NCBI GenBank assembly: GCA_008638375.1
Contig: CM018031.1
Location: 61,682,688 to 61,746,687 of the forward strand
Source of the DNA: Nyssa sinensis
Taxonomy: Eukaryota; Streptophyta; Magnoliopsida; Cornales; Nyssaceae
Direction: 5' to 3'
DNA: 64,000 bases
Both the position numbers and the translations under genes were made by a program. This document shows positions 12,801 to 24,287 of the stretch, in pieces. The stretch's first letter is position 1. Each line of letters opens with the position of its first letter. A model generated the notes under the pieces. That model was not told the DNA's origin. It saw only the letters and a program-made list of their open reading frames with translations, and made no database searches.

Positions 12801-15800
12801 ATTGGTTGCTCTAAAAGCTTAAGCTATCAAAGAGTGGGCCAATAATGTATGTCAAGCTCTGACAACCCCCCCCCCCCCTTCCCAACGTGACTCCAACTTG
12901 CACATGGAGAGGCAAACAAATCATCGATAAATGCAGAACGAAACAGATCGCAACTTTGTAAAACAAACCAAATGGTGGAATAAATACAAATGAAGAAACT
13001 TAAACCCAAGACCTCTAATACTAAGAACACAAGTTTCTCTAAAAGCTTAAGTTATTGGGCCAGTAATGCATATCAAGCTCTCACAAATTTACTTGAAACT
13101 AGTTCAAGAGATTCATACTATTCTATTCCTGCTAAGAATCCCTCTCCCACCTGGTGGATATCAGTGAACAAAAAATCATGACGTGTAACCTTAATATAGG
13201 AGGCCATATTTGTTGCGCTATATCAAATTGGTATGATGGTGATCATTCAGTTCCTCAACTGGAAGCTTTGGCACTTCGAGATGATTTAGTCAGAATTGAT
13301 AGTCAGGATGGTAAATGTTTCGATATTGAGGGTGATTCGAGGATTGTTATTAATATTCTACTAGGAAGACAAGGCTGCTCAGGGAGGATTTATAGTATAT
13401 TGCAGGATTGTGTTAATATTATTAAGGAGAAAGGTCTACAGGTAACTATTTCACATACTTATGGTGAAGCTAATATTGCTGCTGATTGGTTGGCAAAGGT
13501 AGCTCACTCTTCGAAGAGAAAAATAGTATGGCTAGATAGGTTTCCACGGGACTTGTGTTCAATTGCTTTAGATGATATTAGAGGTAGAGCAATGGAGAGA
13601 ATGGTCAAAGTTTAACCAAAAAAAAAACCTTAATATAGATATTAAACTCCTGAAAGAGATCTTCTTTCTGTAAGTCCAAATATGGAATCATACACAAAAA
13701 GCGATTGATTGAGCACTAAAACCCACAGACCTTTTAATTTTACATTATTTTTACATTTATTTGGTGGTAATAAGTGTTAGAATAAATTGATTTCGTACGC
13801 TTTGACATCATAAAATCATCATGTATGTGTAGGCAGACAGAAAAATGAATGTCTTTCTTTCTTCCTTTTTTCTTTTGTTTCTTTTTTTTTTTGGTTTTGG
13901 GTGGGGGGTAGATAGGTAAGTGCTCTTTAATATTTCTTATTATCCATAAAATAAATTAAAAATAAACAGAAAGAGGATAGTTCCTGGTCTAGGAGAAATG
14001 GCAAGTAAACACAACATAGAGCCAAGTCAAACCAGTTAAGCAATTCTTAAAAATAAAAATAGACCAAAAATCTAAAGAACTGAATACATATAAGATGACA
14101 AGTTATCCAAGTGCCATCTCACAAGGTGGAAAATAGACGACGGTAAGATATCAAATAGCACATGGAATACTGACACAGCTCCCCAAACCCCTTACTCTTT
14201 TAAGTTAAATGCCTTTCAAGCTTACAAACACAATTTTTATGCAGTTCACTGCAATGAATCAGTTTCTGTCCAAATCTAAACAAAGGCATACCAGTTAAGC
14301 ACCTGTTTGTCTTGAAACTCTCAAATCCGTAAATATCCAGAACCCCAATTAAAAACTTTGAGTTTGGGTCTTGACCAATTGAACTATTAATCTTATCCAC
14401 AAGCCTGCAAAAATAATTGGAAAAATTAAACAGCAATACTAAAAACCAGAGTTTACTGTTTTAAACAAAACGGAACTTCTTTTTTTTTTTTTATCGATCA
14501 AAAAGGAACAAAATTGAATGTTCAAAAAAAAAAAACCAAATAAAATGGACAAACATGCATTAAGCCAGAGTAACATTGACAAGTCTTCAATGCACAACTC
14601 TCCAAAGTATGGAAATGAAGTTTACCAGTCAAACAATCTTGAGTACACAACTTTTGCCAATGCATCTCTACTGATAGCTGCAGATTCTGGATCAAGCCAC
14701 TTCGTGATGGTTTCATCACGAGTTACAATTACACGTTTGCAGAGGGAATCCTCCAAAGCCTTTGCATCACACCTGAACAAGACTCAACATTTATTAAGAA
14801 GTATTTTTTCCTCATATATGAGCACAGGGATTTAATAATAATGTGTCTTATTATGTTTGTGCAAGTGCCAATGAAATTGATCATTTACATGAACAGCTCA
14901 GCAGCAGTTCTCAAATGGAACCAAGATTTTTCATCTTTGGGCACAGACGAGTCCATTTCCTTTCCCTTTGCAAATTTAATGTTTCCAAGATGGAGAATTG
15001 CAGCCACAACTCGAAAAATTGCATCCTACAAAAGAAAACAAAAATAAATGGAATGGCAAGAAAATTTTGTAGTGATTTCAATACTCAAATTCGCAATTTC
15101 CATTTAAATAAACTCCCCCACACAACAGTACCTGCTCCTCAGAACTTATTCCAACAACATCCATTGCCCTCCTTGTTGCGATGTATTCTTTAGTATCATC
15201 AACTCCATCTAACTCATAGCAATTTGATTGATTTAAATAATGAAATGTTCTTGGATTACCCAATTTGTACCTTTGAACATCCTGACCACAAAAAAGATAC
15301 AATATGATTCCTCTATCTTTTTTTTTTATACGTAATTTTTTTTATAAGCATTTTTGGACAAGTAATATGATTCCTCTAAACTCAAGAGCATAAATATATA
15401 TATATATATGTATATGTGTGTGTGGAGCTTTAATTTTTTTAAATGATCTGCGTAATCAGCAAAAAAAAAAGTAGAAGCTGAATATGCAAATTTGGTGAAG
15501 GTACCACATCCACTTATAAGCCCCAGGGCACTCTAGTGCCTATCCGATGTGAGACTCTGTAACATTCTACCCCACCAGAACACATGACGCCCTCTTCACA
15601 GTGGACCACCTTGCCTACCCATCCACCCTACAGGCAGGTAGACCCGCTATCGGCACAAACACCCTCTAGTGCAAGCACTTGGCATGGCACTAGATAAAAG
15701 GTAGGGTTTGCTCTAATACCAACTGTCACGGGTTGGGTCTCTAACCCAAAAGACTAGCCTATTAGGTGGAGATACCGCACCCGCTTATAAGCTAGAGGGC

Positions 15801-18800
15801 ACTCCAGTGTCTATCCGCTGTGGGACTTTGTGACAATAGCTAACATCAATGACCCAAAAGGTTTATATACCATGACAAGATTTTGAACCTTGTATTTACC
15901 ACCAGGCGTTAGCTCAAGTGGTATCTCCTCTAACTCCTAAAGAGGAGGTTCAGGGTTCAAGTCTCAATTAAGACAAATGGGTGTGTGTGTGTGTGTGTGT
16001 GTGTCTTAGCTATCCAAAAAAATAAAAAGTTTTTTGAACCTTGGATTTGAGCTAAACTTTGGTAACTTCTGGGTGGAACTATTTTTTGTTTTCTTTTGTA
16101 ATTTGTTTATCAGTACATAAAAAAAAGTTCAATTTCATTAAATAAAATTTAAATAAACAAGAAGTACACTAAAAGCAGTAAACAGACATCATTGACGATA
16201 AAATGAAAACTGCAGAGTTATGAAATGATAAATACAAGAGCACCCAAAAGCAACTGATCAAACTAAATAGCTATCCACAACTTCAACTCAGCTCTTAATT
16301 CCACTACAAGGTCACTGATTTCTCTTTTAGATATTCCATATAATATAGAAATGTAAAGTTCTCCCGACAGAAAACAAATAAAGCTGAAAAGTGGGTAATA
16401 AACCAACGAGTGGTCCATCACCAACTTAGCCTCCTATTAGCACAGAACATGATGGTTAGGAAGCATCCAGTTCCTAGAAATTAAGCAAACGGTATACTCT
16501 TGAAAGTAATGACCAATCAAGAGGCAGCACCTTAATAAGCCATGGACTCTCACAATAACTTTGCAAAAATTAAAAAAAATCTCTTCACCATCAAAAACTT
16601 ATCAAAAAATCTCTTCGCCATAAAAAACCTACGAAATGAGAAAAACAAGAATAATCTCAACTTACATTCTCCAGTCTTCATCCACTAAATGGGCTCTTGA
16701 AGTACATAAGAGCACCAAATTCTTCAAACGTTATACCTCCCTATACAGCCACTCAATATCAAAAGTAAATCTACACCAAATAGTGCCTGAATCTGACAAA
16801 TAACTCATTCACTGAGTCCCATTTCTCCAAGGCTACATGAAAAAGATTTAAAATACTTAAGGTTTCGTTTGGATTGTGATTCAGAAACAATTTTTTAAAT
16901 TTTTTTTTTAAATATATTCAAAATTTTGTAATTAATTTTTTAAAAATTGTGAAAATATATTTGGATATGATAATCTAAATTTTAAAAAATTAAAAAAAAT
17001 ATATTTTAAAATGCGTATTCCGCGTTTTAAAATAAAAAATTGTTTTTGAAAATATAAACAAACAGGGCTTTAAAATCTCATCAAACTAAACATTTTCAAA
17101 TTCCCACTCTGACCCAGTCCCACACTCCCAGCTAAAGTAATTTAGGGTTTGCAACAACAAGAAGAGAGAGAGAGAGAGAGAAAGCACATAGCAATAAGGT
17201 CCCTCCACAACCCTAGTGCACCAACGGCCATCTTCACACCCCATTTTCGACTCAATTGTCACTCTCCATAAATTAAAATCGGGATATAAGATATAAAAAA
17301 AGGACAACAGATAGAGATGCCTTACTCAACATTGTGGGTGGCTACAAAAATCATTAAGTGGCCAATTGCTATGAAAAAGAAGATGATCAAGAATGAAAAT
17401 GTTGGGTAGTGTAGATCCTGATAAGTACTGAACACTAGCCCCTACTCGCGGATCCAACTTCACGATAAGTTGACCAAAGAGTTGCAGGGGGGCAGGAGCC
17501 CCCTTGCCTTAAGGTGGGGGTTCGGGGGCGTGCCCCCTCTATGAATTTTTTCTAAGGGTATTTTTGGTATTTCATATTATTTCCCTATTATCCTAATTCT
17601 ATGTATTTATAGTTGTGGAGTCGTATCTCATTGTAACTTATAACTCTTTTAAATCATAGTGAAATCGCAGCAGTCCGTGGACGTAGCCCTATCCTGGGGT
17701 GAACTAAGTAAATCTTTGTATTCTTGTATATGCGTGTGATTTTAGATTCGTTTTCTTGTTTATTTTCGTGTCTCGCCGATCCTAGTTAGGTGATTATATT
17801 CTTAACAAAAAATTCTAATCGAAGACAAATAATGCAAAAACAAAAAAATCTTTCTGCATACTTTATTTCTTATTTTACCCAAAAAGCAAATCTTGGGTAA
17901 GTGATCAGAGATCCCTTACCTCTGATGGTGCAGCACAAAGCATGTAGAAACAGTGATAATTTCTCTCAGGATCAGACACTTGACAAACACGAGATCTTTC
18001 AAGCAAATAAGTTCTGATAGCAGCTCCTGAAATCTTTCCCCTTTGATCAAACTGAATCTCCACAAACTTACCAAAACGACTGCAATATTTGCAATATGCA
18101 GATAAAGACAAAGACTGATAAAGAATATAGCAAGGATAAAGTTTGCAATATATGTAGGAAACAATTTTTAAATACAAAAAACTTCCCACCTTGAGTTATT
18201 GTTTCTGACAGTCTTCGCATTACCGAATGCTTCTAGAACAGGATTAGACTGCATAAGAGGGCAAAACAGAGCCAAAATATATATATATGATTGAGAAACT
18301 AGTCATGTTGTGAAAATTAAATTCCAACATCAGAATTTCAGAATAGCCAAAATATTGTAATATAGGATTAAGACAAACTAGAAGTGTTGTGAAAACTAAA
18401 AATTCATCATCAGAATTTTTTATTTCTTGACCCAGCTTATTGGACACACTGAAACTGCAAGACTTGTTACCTCCAGAACTTGCTGCTCAACAGTCCTTCC
18501 CTCAGCTACAGCTCTCCCTCCCATGTAAGCAAGATACTGCATAAGTAATTTTGTGCTTTCTGTTTTACCGGCCCCACTTTCGCCACTAACCAAAATTGAC
18601 TGACTTATTCCCTCATTGATCATTTGTCTGTGTACACATAAATGGCCATTTAATTCTGTGGTGAAGTATTAGATTTTCAAGTCATCAACTTATGATGAGA
18701 AGCAAATGTGACAAAGTACCTGTATGCTGCATCTGCAACAGCAAAAGGATGAGGACTCAGTTCACCAAAAGCTGCCCCTTTATACTGTGCCATCATATGG

Positions 18801-21071
18801 TTATCATATAGATGAGGTAGTTTTCTGAAAGGGTTCACTGCAATCAATATGTTCCCTGTGTATGTCTGGAGGCAGCAATAAATTGATTAGCAAAACCTTG
18901 AAGCAGCTGAGAAAATGGTAAAGCAGATGTCCCCAACATCCATCAAAATGTGAAAAAGAATACAAAACCTACATATATTTCATTGATATCATATCTGCAT
19001 CTTAAATTATGTAGAACTCCTGGTTCATGCAAATAAGCCAGCTTTGTCATGTCATCCACTCCACATGGTGGCGCTTCAGTATCTTTGGGATAGACATTGG
19101 AAGCCTTAAGAACAACCTGCAATTTAAGTTAAACAAGACAACAACAAAAAAAAAAGAAAGGACCTGACTTCAGTGAATCCTTGTCTCTGCATTCTGTTTG
19201 CCAACTAATAAAGAATATCTGAAAGTATTTTACAGGAAAGCCTACAACAATATATAAAACTTTCCTGGTTGAATTTCTACTTTGTCAAAATAATTGTCCA
19301 AAAAAATAAAAAAGATTTACGAAAATAAATGCATAACCAAAAGGCAAGATGCATAACAAATATAAATGAAATAGCAAGTTATGATTTAGCATATGACCCA
19401 AAAAAGAAAAGGACATTTAGGGCAGATATACACATCAAATGCCCATAAGTAGATAGAGAATACTCACTGTCTTCCCTGAAGTACAAAGAACCTTAATCGA
19501 TTCACCATTGACCGCCACAACTTCCCCATCAATCCAAGCTGTATCAGAATCCTCCGCCCAAACAAGAGACCCAACACCTAAACTAACTGAAGCAGCCTAC
19601 AAAACCAAGAGTGTCAATATTTAAACCATTCATAACCAGTGGCAGTGTCCAGAAAAGTGAATTTTATCTCTTTGTGTATCCCAAAAACAATGGTTAAAAA
19701 AATAATAATAACAATTTTTTGGGTAATTAATAAAAATAATAAATTAGTAAGCCTAGAAGTTGCTTCATCAGAATACTCGTATTAACAAGAAGTGCCAATT
19801 AAGCAAATTGAATTCCAAACATCATCGAGAACCATGTTTATAAGAAGATATCAATTTACACATCAATTGTGCCTACAATATAATCAAATTGCATTTGAAG
19901 TAATTCAGCACATTTACTCTGGAGATTCACTAAGAGCTAAAATACAAGAAGAAGAACTACTTGTACAAAATGTTGATGAAGTTAAAACCTAAAATTTGCA
20001 TTTTTATTTTAGCAGCTAGATCCAATGTAAATAGCAAGTTCCTATAATTTTATGCAAGCTGCAAATATGCCAGGCAATAATCTACCACGAAAAATCCCAA
20101 TATCTAATGCCAAAAATAAATAAATAAACAGTCCTATCATAAAGAATAAATAAGTTAATCAGCTTCTCAGGGCCCCTTGGAATCACTTTCAACAGTAAAT
20201 TATATTGTTAGAGGCAGACTGTAGATATAAATAGAAACAAGAATATCAGACAAATTGTATACGCTGCATGCATGATTTTGACAGACTAAATAAAAATAAA
20301 AGGGGGAAAACACAAGTCACAACTTATAAAGCAAAATGAATTGAGTGAGGGCTCTAAAAAGTAAGAAAACAGAATTGAGTGAGGGCTCCAAAAATTACAT
20401 AATTCACCAGTTTCTTTAATAAATGATGGCATCCCTAAAAGGAAATTGCTAAGTTCACTGCCACAATAGAAAGTGGGGCATAAGATTTTCTTTAAGGGCC
20501 ATGTAAATGTCTACCAATAACACTGTTGCTATTTCAGCTTTAGCCACTGATTTGTCAAAAAATAAGGTAGTTGAGCTCGTGTTAAACAGAACCATTGAAG
20601 ATGATTAATTGTTGATCAAAATGTAAGCTGAACTTGTGAGGCCACTATCAGCACAAACGCCAAAAACTAAAAAAAAAACACAAGCATTTGAGTCTACCGT
20701 ATCAAGTCTTGATCAGTTGCAGGGTGTTTGAGTTCAATTATCCAAAACAAATAGTTCAATTCTTTATTAAAGATATTCAACAACATAATAAATGAAAACA
20801 GAAATCCAAAGAAGCCGTATACGTGATCATATCTCAGTGGGATTAGTACATGACAAATTACAAAATCCATAAACAACCCAAAAGAGCAAATCTTCCGATC
20901 TGTTTAATCAAAATAAACACAGATCAGACAATCAGTCAAAAGAAAACAATTAAAAATCATCCAATTATCAGCACTAAATATAACTCCACAACTTCATATG
21001 AATATCAACAAAGAGTTGTAGCAAAAAGAAACACCAAGAACAATTAAAGAAACAAAAAAAATCAATACCAT
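442..21071 (-). CDS. Class XI myosin heavy chain, motor and six IQ motifs, partial at the left edge, one frame break
   Basis: Actin-based motor that drives organelle movement and cytoplasmic streaming in plants. Exons (transcript order): 21069-21071 (ATG only), 19468-19596, 18973-19116, 18720-18865, 18471-18627, 18190-18248, 17920-18079, 15132-15281, 14889-15025, 14626-14772, 14303-14404, 12289-12346, 12087-12188, 5555-5592, 5281-5407, 4981-5148, 4744-4875, 4526-4635, 4383-4444, 1493-1670, 805-1010, 442-561. Visible motifs: N-terminal SH3-like [20 protein letters not shown]-loop [10 protein letters not shown] (about residues 156-165); switch I NNNSSRFGKF (209-218); switch II DIYGFE (434-439); IRCVKPN; then six IQ motifs from about residue 741 (e.g. 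[12 protein letters not shown]). Wording is closest to the MYA2/XI-2 and XI-B group; the exact paralogue is uncertain. The coiled coil and DIL tail are off the left edge. Exon 19 has one extra base, so translation would stop soon after [12 protein letters not shown]. Splice sites are all GT-AG. Confidence 0.93.
2040..3771 (+). mobile_element. 5'-truncated L1-type LINE (family B) in myosin intron 19
   Basis: Coding remnants run from the RT active-site region ([19 protein letters not shown], about 2,140-2,190) through the RT thumb ([12 protein letters not shown]) and the zf-RVT tail ([13 protein letters not shown] near 3,330). Several stops and frame changes are present. The 3' end is TTTACTGATCAAAAAA. 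Near-perfect 16-bp target duplications (AAAGATTATAAACAAA / AAAGATTATACACAAA, 15 of 16) lie at 2024-2039 and 3772-3787. The FADD catalytic pair is intact here, unlike family A copies. Non-functional. Confidence 0.88.
3788..4382. other. Remaining part of myosin intron 19, no gene seen
   Basis: AT-rich intron sequence. A roughly 50-bp direct repeat is visible: TACCCAAAGT(T/G)TT(T/C)GCATCACAA followed by TTACATTATGCATCTG occurs at about 3,940-3,985 and again at about 4,022-4,070. No conserved coding sequence recognised. Confidence 0.6.
4943..4964. repeat. (GT)n microsatellite
   Basis: Short run of GT dinucleotides in the intron immediately downstream of myosin exon 16 (donor at 4975-4980 on the minus strand), followed by a GA run. 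Confidence 0.85.
6005..6490 (-). mobile_element. LINE remnant, RT end and zf-RVT tail
   Basis: On the minus strand two open stretches read [20 protein letters not shown] (matching the LINE RT-thumb phrase '[17 protein letters not shown]') and [20 protein letters not shown] (matching the C-terminal LINE phrase '[16 protein letters not shown]'). The piece between them is shortened, so this is an internally deleted fragment. It lies in myosin intron 13 in the same orientation as the gene. No clear target duplication was found. Confidence 0.6.
6789..10758 (+). mobile_element. L1-type LINE (family A), endonuclease + RT + zf-RVT, inactivated
   Basis: Plus-strand element in myosin intron 13, antisense to the gene. 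From about 7,055 it encodes an APE-like endonuclease ([46 protein letters not shown]). RT follows ([35 protein letters not shown], then FANN where FADD is expected) and then the zf-RVT tail ([19 protein letters not shown]). ORF1 is absent, so it is 5'-truncated at about 4 kb. Stops and shifts are frequent, e.g. TAG for the Trp before NVRGLND. Direct repeats AAAGATAGGT at 6779-6788 and 10759-10768 flank it, and the 3' end is TTACTTATC plus poly-A. Confidence 0.93.
6791..6820. repeat. (AC)n microsatellite at the LINE 5' junction
   Basis: About fourteen AC dinucleotides lie directly at the 5' boundary of the 6,789-10,758 LINE, just inside its left target-site duplication. Confidence 0.85.
10769..12086. 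other. Rest of myosin intron 13, no gene seen
   Basis: AT-rich, pyrimidine-rich intron sequence with a run of 21 C at 11,072-11,092. No coding similarity, RNA gene or clear transposon was recognised. Confidence 0.6.
12792..13085 (-). mobile_element. TRIM retroelement, family 1 (GAGCTTGA LTRs)
   Basis: Two short direct repeats on the minus strand start TGTGAGAGCTTGATATGCAT (about 13,020-13,085) and TGTCAGAGCTTGACATACAT (12,792-12,864). They share AGCTTAAGCTTTTAGAG near their ends. Just inside the upstream copy lies TATTAGAGGTCTTGGG, a decayed tRNA-Met primer-binding site. Just before the downstream copy lies a polypurine run (GGGAAGGGGG, a long G tract). LTRs of about 70 bp with about 150 bp between them and no coding capacity fit a terminal-repeat retrotransposon in miniature. 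The same LTR family occurs at 60,224-60,537. Confidence 0.75.
13200..13625 (+). mobile_element. 5'-truncated retrotransposon fragment encoding an RNase H-like domain
   Basis: Plus-strand open frame (to the stop near 13,615) reads [32 protein letters not shown] and [19 protein letters not shown]. This is the core of the RVT_3/RNase H-like domain found at the end of many plant LINE polyproteins (E-D motifs and HxxxxANxxADxLA). A poly-A run closes the 3' end. A 13-bp direct repeat, AACCTTAATATAG, flanks the piece at 13187-13199 and 13626-13638. It is therefore an independent retrotransposition that captured only the last domain. It sits in myosin intron 11, antisense to the gene. Confidence 0.82.
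15494..15835 (-). mobile_element. TRIM retroelement, family 2, with tRNA-Met primer site
   Basis: On the minus strand the 112-bp LTR (15724-15835) starts TGTCACAAAGTCCCACAGCG and ends CCAACCCGTGACA. Directly after it, TTGGTATTAGAGCAAACC (15705-15722) matches the plant initiator-Met primer-binding site (TGGTATCAGAGC). About 150 bp further on, a purine-rich TGGTGGGGTAGAATG precedes a second LTR copy starting TGTTACAGAGTCTCACATCGG. That copy is cut off at about 15,494. No coding region. It lies in myosin intron 7 in the gene's orientation. Confidence 0.85.
15898..16032 (+). mobile_element. tRNA-derived SINE with target-site duplication
   Basis: The plus strand carries an A box TAGCTCAAGTGG (15910-15921) and a B box GGGTTCAAGTC (15953-15963) at tRNA-like spacing, followed by a (GT)n stretch and an A-rich tail. 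Flanking direct repeats TTTGAACCTTGTATTT (15882-15897) and TTTGAACCTTGGATTT (16033-16048) match at 15 of 16 bases. It lies about 60 bp from the neighbouring TRIM. Confidence 0.85.
16860..17069. mobile_element. Tourist-like MITE (PIF/Harbinger type)
   Basis: A 210-bp, very AT-rich segment. Its ends read AGGTTTCGTTTGG on the left and, reverse-complemented, AGCCCTGTTTG on the right, flanked by TTA on both sides. Both the TTA duplication and the G/C-rich TTTGG-containing termini are usual for Tourist-like MITEs. No coding capacity. It lies in myosin intron 7. Confidence 0.6.
17400..17807 (+). mobile_element. Solo LTR, probably Copia type
   Basis: The 408-bp segment begins TGTTGGGTAGTG and ends ATATTCTTAACA, with near-identical 5-bp flanks (GAAAA / AAAAA). 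Inside lies a TATTTATAGTTG box, followed by the sequence pattern common in Copia R/U5 regions (AAATCTTTGTATTCTTG ... GTTTATTTTCGTGTC). No internal domain or second LTR follows on either side, so it is a recombination product. The superfamily is inferred from style only. Confidence 0.7.
19597..21068. other. Myosin intron 1, no other feature seen
   Basis: The intron separates the ATG-only exon from the first long coding exon. It is AT-rich. Two nearly identical 30-bp pieces occur at about 20,340-20,400 (GAATTGAGTGAGGGCTC twice). No transposon or RNA gene recognised. Confidence 0.6.
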
Positions 21072-21570
21072 CTTCAATAACTTAACCGGATCGGAAACCT
21101 CGGCTGCGTCTCTGTCGGCTTCCGATTCCTTCAATGTGATAACAAGTCAATCAAACACAGATCAAATAACAACTGATTTTCCTCTTCCAGCAACGGGATT
21201 CCAATCCAAATCCACAATCTTCTCTCACTTTTCTTGCCCCCAATTCTCTTACATTCCGCTCAAAATCACTTCGATAAACAACAAACTCTGCTTCCTTTTG
21301 CCTTTTCAGTACAAGTTGTTGATTTTCCTGTTTTGAGAAAATGTTTTTAGAAAACAAAAGTAACCAAAAAAAAAAATCAGAGCTAAAGAACGGGAGCACA
21401 ATGAGCATAAACTCTTCACCAGTTCGATTTTTCTCTGAAAAATGGAAAAATCGATCTGATTTAATTGACAGAGCAGAGCCTTCTGTGCTTTCTTTGTTTT
21501 CTCTCTTCTTTCTTCTTCTTTTCTTCTTCCCTCCCAGATAGCTCTGATGTGGTCAAGTTTATTTATTAAT
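21072..21570 (-). promoter_or_regulatory. 5' leader and probable core promoter of the myosin XI gene
   Basis: Upstream of the ATG the minus strand reads a GA-rich stretch (about 21,490-21,540: GGGAGGGAAGAAGAAAAG), typical of plant 5' leaders. An AT-rich AATAAATAAAC lies about 20-30 bases before it (about 21,558-21,572) and could be the TATA element. The first intron starts directly after the ATG (ATG|GTATTG), so the leader and start codon form exon 1. The transcription start is inferred, not seen. Confidence 0.4.
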
Positions 21571-23317
21571 AATTCACCAATGGTAATTAAGAAAAAAATT
21601 TAAAACGTTCATTAAATGAGCGAAGTTCCGAGAATACCCTCTGGATTCAAATTATTATCGTAAGTGGCAGTGTGGCCGGTAACAGAGCTCAGACACAGTC
21701 ACGAGATGGTCTTTACCCTACGATTTGAAAAGACAACGCGGTTAAAGCTGCCAGATCAACTATGGCTAGTGCCATCTTAATGTATAACTTTCACAGCAAT
21801 AGGTATAATTTGGTGAAGCAGTAGTTACTCTGGCAATAGCAAGAACGGTTCTGGTAAAGGGACTTTCCTTCCTAAACTAAAGCAAAGGCTAACATACAAT
21901 ACTGCGTCGTTTTATGTATGAACTGTAACTATTGTGGCCGACAAAAAGTTTTCAATTAAGGAACAGCTGTGGATTGTGTTCAGAATTAAGGGGGAAAAAT
22001 CAAGTTGATTTCTTTCCAAATTTTATTTTAAACGGTCATTATTCTAAATTTATAAGGATTACATATTTTTAATTAAATTATTAAAGTTACATTTCAACTT
22101 AACTTTATTGGTTTAATTAATATAACTGACTTGTATATTAAAAAGTTGTCCATGTCACAAATTAAATTCCACATTTTTTAAATCAACAATTAAATTTCAA
22201 TTATGACAAGCATTAAAGCCATATTATTTTACTTGTTTTAAGTTCATCTTCAACGGTTGTATCATTTGGGATGCTAATATTATTAAATAACACTAATTTC
22301 AAAATAAACGATTTATATTTCATGTCGAGTTTTTGTAATGCATAAGTTTTGTGCATTGCAACTATTGAATATTAGGCTAGTTCTTGGACTCGAACTCGTA
22401 TTTATTAAAATATCTACATGATGTGAGTAAAGAGTTTAAGATAAGAGTGAAACTCTTATCAAGATAAGTCAGTGATTGAGTTTTGTATTCAACCACTAAA
22501 TATCATTATATATCCTTACATGTGGTTATGAGATAAGTGTGGTGATTGACTTATATAATTTATTTGAAAACTCTCACGGCTTTCGGTCAACTGTTGTCAC
22601 TGAAATTTTTCTATGAGATTACCATTGATAGATTTATGAGTTTAGATTGTAAAAATACATAATTCGAGTAGTTGTGCTTTTGACGATAATATCTCATTGT
22701 GACATTCTGTTCGTGATCGATGAGCTTGTAATATATGACCCACAGGTTCATTATGCTTTTGCGAATTCATATTTTAAGAAATAACCTAAACTCACACCTA
22801 GTTGTTATGTTACATTTTCCTTTCACGACAATATATAGATTTTTTTTTGTAATTTGTAATTGTGAAGTGGTAGTTGGTAAATATATATGTGTGTGTGTGT
22901 GTGTGTCAAATATAACATTTTGACATTATAATAGTGCGAAGTATAGTATCATACGAAAACAAAAACGCATTCATTGAAAATTCTCTAATAAAGTTGCTAA
23001 AAATCGAAAGAATTATAACCCGAGTGACATATTGTGTCTCCTTTTGTAGTAGAAGCCAATGTTTTAAGTTTATCAAATAAGATATATAGTGATTGGTTAG
23101 TTTCTCAACTATATATTAATTACAAGACTCGTGCAATTATTTGCAAATAACACTTATAACTAACATTGTTATTATTGACAGAAAATAAAATAAATTTTAT
23201 AAAGATCTTTCGTTGAATCAAAATGTTATGGCAATCGAAGCTATTAGTGATCAAAACAGTTACAATAACTAATTGAACAAATTGAAAATTGTGTGTAGTT
23301 ATGCCAAAAAAAAAAAA

Positions 23318-23670
23318 AAAATTTACTACAAAAAACTTAACCGTAAATTTTATTTTAATACTATTAAAAAATATTATTAATTAGACTAAAATAAATTTTA
23401 AGATATATTTAAAAAATACTAAATAATTTACAAAATAAATTATTCAATCTAAAAAAATACAACATTTTTTTATTTATCTAGAAGACCTAAAAAATAAAAT
23501 TTCACTTCATAAAATATTATGATTTTTTTGGATTGAGTAATTTATTTTATGTATTTTTTAGTATTATTTCTCTAAGATATATTTTGAAAATTATTTTAGT
23601 TTAATCAATAATATTTTTTAACGGTGTTGAATTCAAAATTAATAATTAAACTTTTTTTGTAATAAAAGAT
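23318..23670. mobile_element. Foldback/MITE-like long inverted repeat
   Basis: The left arm (from ACTACAAAAAACTTAA) and the right arm (reverse complement from ATTACAAAAAAAGTTTAA) stay alignable over about 130-150 bp. Both contain TTAAAAAATATTATT and ACTAAAATAA blocks, around a centre near 23,490. The element has no coding capacity. The TACAAAAAA terminus resembles CACTA-type ends, but no clean target duplication was found, so the class is open. Confidence 0.6.
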
Positions 23671-24255
23671 TCTTATTAGGATTTTTTAGATAAACAAAGT
23701 AATCATGGATTTTTTGAATTAAAAATTTTATTATAGAGACTTTTTAATATAATTTTTTTATAAATATAATATTTATCAAAATAAATATTATTTTGGACAA
23801 TTATACCCGGGATTTTACTGATTGCATATTTAATTTATTATTTATACATTATCTTAAGATTGGCGGGCTTGAAAAGTTCCAAAGTCACGCGCTGCAGCTT
23901 GGTACAGTGGTGGCATTGTCGTTATATTTTTCTTCTACCATGGGCATATATGGAAATTTATGAGTGAAAATAATTTAATAAAAAAATTTAGTAATAACCG
24001 TCGGGTCGTCATTTGCACTAGAAATCGAATGTGTAAAGAGAGACATCGACAGGCAGAGGGAGAGAATATTTAGGGTCGATGAATTTAAGGACAAAGATAT
24101 AGTGACGGCAAATCCTCCCAAAGGTCCCAACAAAAATAACGACTAACACCCTTTGCTTATGTGGCATTAGTCTGATTGTTGTATTTTGAATTTCTCATTA
24201 GGATTCAAACTTGATCTCTTAAATTAATGAGTTTTAAATTTTATTGTAAGAGCAA

Positions 24256-24260
<5 letters not shown>

Positions 24261-24287
<27 letters not shown>
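24261..24287. repeat. (TATG)n microsatellite
   Basis: Tetranucleotide run TATGTATGTATG of about 27 bp in the intergenic region. Confidence 0.85.

Noticed and set aside
13018..13180. Minus-strand TRIM interior and flank as a coding exon
   Set aside because: The open plus-strand frame here has no conserved sequence and overlaps the TRIM LTR.
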